This document shows positions 60,811-64,000 of a stretch of 64,000 nt of DNA, piece after piece. Each line of letters begins with the position of its first letter. The stretch's first letter is position 1. This stretch comes from Lineus longissimus (Eukaryota; Nemertea; Pilidiophora; Heteronemertea; Lineidae). The stretch spans positions 16,742,001 through 16,806,000 of the forward strand of contig NC_088319.1 of assembly GCF_910592395.1 (NCBI RefSeq), read 5' to 3'. Position numbers and translations under genes: made by a program. The notes beneath the pieces are model-generated. The model had not been told where the DNA came from and ran no database searches. It was given only the letters and a program-made list of their open reading frames with translations.

Positions 60811-63740
60811 AATCTGTCTCACAGCCAACTAGTAATATTGCAAGCCAGATTTCAATCTGGTTGGGTGTGGAGAAAAACCGAGGAAAGGATGGGTATGACA
60901 GGGCTACGAATCCGCCTGCTAGAGATATCATAATCACAAAATCTATTCCTTCTGTTCATCCCGTGTGCTCTTTTTCGTGTCGTATGAACACAGCTGGACA
61001 TTTTTATTGAAAATCTCATCATTTATTCATCTTCTCGTGATCACGGTGCCGCTGGACAATTTATTTTGTAAATAGGTTTTATAATAATCAATAGCACTGC
61101 CTCAACTTGATGTAGAGACTTCGTAATCATCCAGCTGGGAATTTAAATCCATGTGCTGGTTTGATAACTGATTTTGTTTCTTGGGTTGTGGTCAAGACAA
61201 TGGTAACAGAGGTATATGCATTTATGTGCTCGGAAGCTTAGGTGACTGTCATTTGCTACCTATCCTTGTAGTGCAGTCATTAATGTGTAGGCTACATACT
61301 ATAACAGCCCTGGAAATTGTAGGCTATCCTTAAAAGGTCGTAGTTCTGAGATTTGATGCAAACATTTGATGCCATGATTTTCCCCGTCAACAATCCTCTA
61401 CACACATATAAAAGTCAATAGAATATCGTTCTCCATTTGGTTGAAACCTGATGATTGTTAGCCGATCGTGTCATCAGCAACATTTTCATTTTTCAATCGG
61501 CATCATCACAGGATATATCTTAGCCATAAAAATACGTTTTACCACCTCATTTAAATGTCATGTTTGACAAATCTCTTTAAAACGTGTTATAAAGTGCAAT
61601 AACATGACAGTCGGAAATGGCATGTTATACATAGATGACTCATTTCCCAAGCTAATACATATATCACAAGTTCAGTACATCCTATCTTTAGACGGGATTG
61701 GTTAGAATTTCAATTTTAGATATTAAAACTTAGGTAAAGAGGAAGAGAGAGAAACATTAGTTGCTATTCTGATCGTGTCAAACGTATCATAAGGAATTAG
61801 CTTTCAGAGAATTATAAAGATAGCACAGGTACGAAGTGACAACATAAAAAATGCATTTATCAGATTTTCCAAATAACAAATGATGTTTTCCGAGTCAGAG
61901 AGGAAGGCTACCAGACATGATGTAACTTGCCGTTAAATTGCCATTGATGAATATAGGGTTGTTGCTCTCGACGCCAGATTTCTTGTTGAAGGTGAGAGGG
62001 ATGACATTTTTTCCCAAAATAACGCACTTTGAGAGGTTTTTCGGTTCATCCAACAGATGACAGATGACCAGAGACCTTGCTGCTACATGTAGAGTAATCT
62101 TTGGGAATGACCAGAGACTATGAAGAATATCAGACAGGTCTCTGCTACTTTAACCAGATAACCAGAAGAGGCCAATGCACGAAACTGGCACGATTCCCTC
62201 TCGAGAGGTACCGTGAAGAACATCAAGGAATCTGGTTGATTTGTTGATCATCCCACCACCAAATCGCAGAATCACTCAAATGCGTTCAGTTCTTGGCTGT
62301 CCAACCAATGCGATTGAGTGACTAGCTGGGCCACCCATGCTCTCTCAGTTCCCGTACTTTTTATATGAATACTGTAGTTGCGATTTTTGAGACGTGGGCT
62401 TGGGATTCAAGATGTAACCTAGTGTATCAAGAGTCATTCTGGCCGAGACTCTGAATTAAACGAGCCGAGAACAGACGAGCAGCAAATCCAATGGATCCCT
62501 CATACGCTAACTTATACCTAGACGTGCCTTTCTTAAACATGCCCATCATCGGTCTTGGCATGGCATCATATCGTTAAGCGGTGCGCTGCCCTGCACCTGT
62601 TCGCAACAGTAAGGTCCCATTCCTCTCCCCTACACTTGCTAAGGTTAAACATTCCCCATGTTCTTGCAATTTATTAACTATGATCGAGTGCAAATTACAC
62701 TCCACGTGACTCCAGGTCTATTCCTGGTACGTGTACCTTTGGATAGAGATGGGTAACATCTTAGGCTTGTTACTCTAAGGTAACACGAAAGCCAGCATAT
62801 CGTCATATAGCTATCAACAGCAGTTAACTTATATTAGGGAATGTGCATGCCTACCAGGAATAGTTGCAACAGGATGGCTGTCGTAATGACCATCTCAATT
62901 CAAACCATACAAAAACAATTGACAAGAAATTTGTCGTTCTAAAATGAGTCATCTGCCTAGGTACCATTTCTCAGTGCCTGGTGTAGTCAGCTATGATGCA
63001 TTTGCCGAAAAATCTACCAGAATGTTCCACAAACTGACCTATTTAGCATATATCTAGAGAACCAAGTTTCTCTCATCTGCTGGTACATTTATTAAGAGCA
63101 CGCCACTTTGAAGACAAGAGAATTGGATCGCATTTTTGTTGCTTTATATTAACGCTGTGACTATCCAGATGCAGCGCTTGTATCTAACTTGGTGACCGAA
63201 TTTCCGCCCAGTGATTCTAATGACTGCTTTTCTAGCATCCAAAGCAACACAACCGACGTCTACGCCACACCACACAAGATACCAGGAGGCTAGTAAGTTG
63301 ACTTTGTGTTAATATGCAGCAACTGATTGTTTGCAATACTCTCATGTTCGCTTCGAGCAAATGTTTGTAATGAATGTCTGTATTGAATTGAAAGGCATTG
63401 TCTCATTCCTGTGCAGATAGTTTTCTTATACAGAACATCCAAAATAAGGCATTAAGACAAACTTTTGAATAGCAAAGATGTTCAATATCCGTCGTGCCAA
63501 TATATAAAGGAAGAAACTTTTTTCCCTTCAGGAAGAACCACAGGGAAAGGCAATGATGTAGATTTTTAAAGGCAGAACAGAGGGGGTTCAGTTTGTTGGT
63601 GACCTTCTCCTGTTTGACTGTTTTGCACAATTGAATAGGAATTTCTGTCTAGTTTGCATTCGTGATAAAATGTTCCTCTTACGTGCTCAGAGTCAATGTT
63701 CTGTGAGATAGCAAAGAGACTTATCGGCGACTACGTGTAC
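60811..63740. other. no recognisable gene
   Basis: AT-rich DNA between the 170-bp and 46-bp satellites, with one TACATGTA site near 62085. Nothing coding recognised on either strand. Confidence 0.5.
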
Positions 63741-63924
63741 TTTAGTCTGCCCCACCTGCCTCTAGCCGATATTCATCGCCTCCATCTTTAGTCTGCCCCA
63801 CCTGCCTCTAGCCGATATTCATCGCCTCCATCTTTAGTCTGCCCCACCTGCCTCTTACCGATATTCATCGCCTCCATCTTTAGTCTGCCCCACCTGCCTC
63901 TAACCGATATTCATCGCCTCCATC
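63741..63924. repeat. satellite: 4 x 46 bp
   Basis: Units TTTAGTCTGCCCCACCTGCC...GCCTCCATC start at 63741, 63787, 63833 and 63879, nearly identical (AGCC, TACC or AACC before GATATTC). The array ends 76 bp before the window edge; the flanking sequence after 63925 is unrelated. Confidence 0.95.
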
Positions 63925-64000
63925 TTTTGTATTCCAGCTGCAGACCGTGATTGCATTCTCGGCTCCCAAACATCTTTAATACAATCACTGCTGGGTAAAT

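Overview
This window reads as nuclear DNA of an animal, most likely a marine invertebrate. Coding exons are rare and flanked by textbook GT-AG splice sites, introns are very long, and the rest is AT-rich non-coding DNA full of decayed mobile elements and satellites. The palindrome TACATGTA is strikingly frequent, which I associate with marine invertebrate genomes. The species cannot be named from the sequence. There is no operon, rRNA gene, CRISPR array or origin.

Only one gene is firmly supported. It lies on the minus strand and encodes a zinc-finger protein resembling ZMAT3 (Wig-1). Two exons are certain. The upstream exon at 44928-45838 carries a long low-complexity N-terminal region and zinc finger 1. 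The downstream exon at 16484-16731 carries zinc finger 2. A 28.2 kb intron (16732-44927) separates them and their phases match (0/0). The start exon and the exon for an expected third finger are not established. A phase-compatible start exon at 49602-49632 and a phase 0/0 cassette exon at 18429-18662 are offered only as weak candidates. A microsatellite followed by a perfect hairpin sits just 3' of the finger-2 exon, and the hairpin contains a second good 5' splice site.

The remainder is the repeat landscape. Region 1-16 kb, downstream of the known exons, holds a LINE 3' end (8.4-8.6 kb), a Polinton-like DNA polymerase fragment (11.7-12.0 kb), a tRNA-like sequence and a 28-bp palindrome. The large intron holds a second LINE tail on the opposite strand (17.4 kb), a 54/57-bp satellite (25.0-25.6 kb), tandem repeats of about 200 bp and 44 bp (28.8-29.4 kb), a tRNA-Met-like relic (31.3 kb) and several imperfect tandem repeats. 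Region 46-64 kb holds a Penelope-type GIY-YIG endonuclease relic (48.4-48.6 kb), several hairpin or MITE-like inverted repeats, a GC-rich 76-bp satellite (58.9-59.3 kb), a satellite of about 170 bp (60.4-60.8 kb) and a 46-bp satellite at the right edge.

No previously undescribed multi-gene system was found. The most interesting points are the extended low-complexity N-terminus of the ZMAT3-like protein, the decoy splice donor in the hairpin, and the set of independent decayed transposons recognised by short protein motifs.
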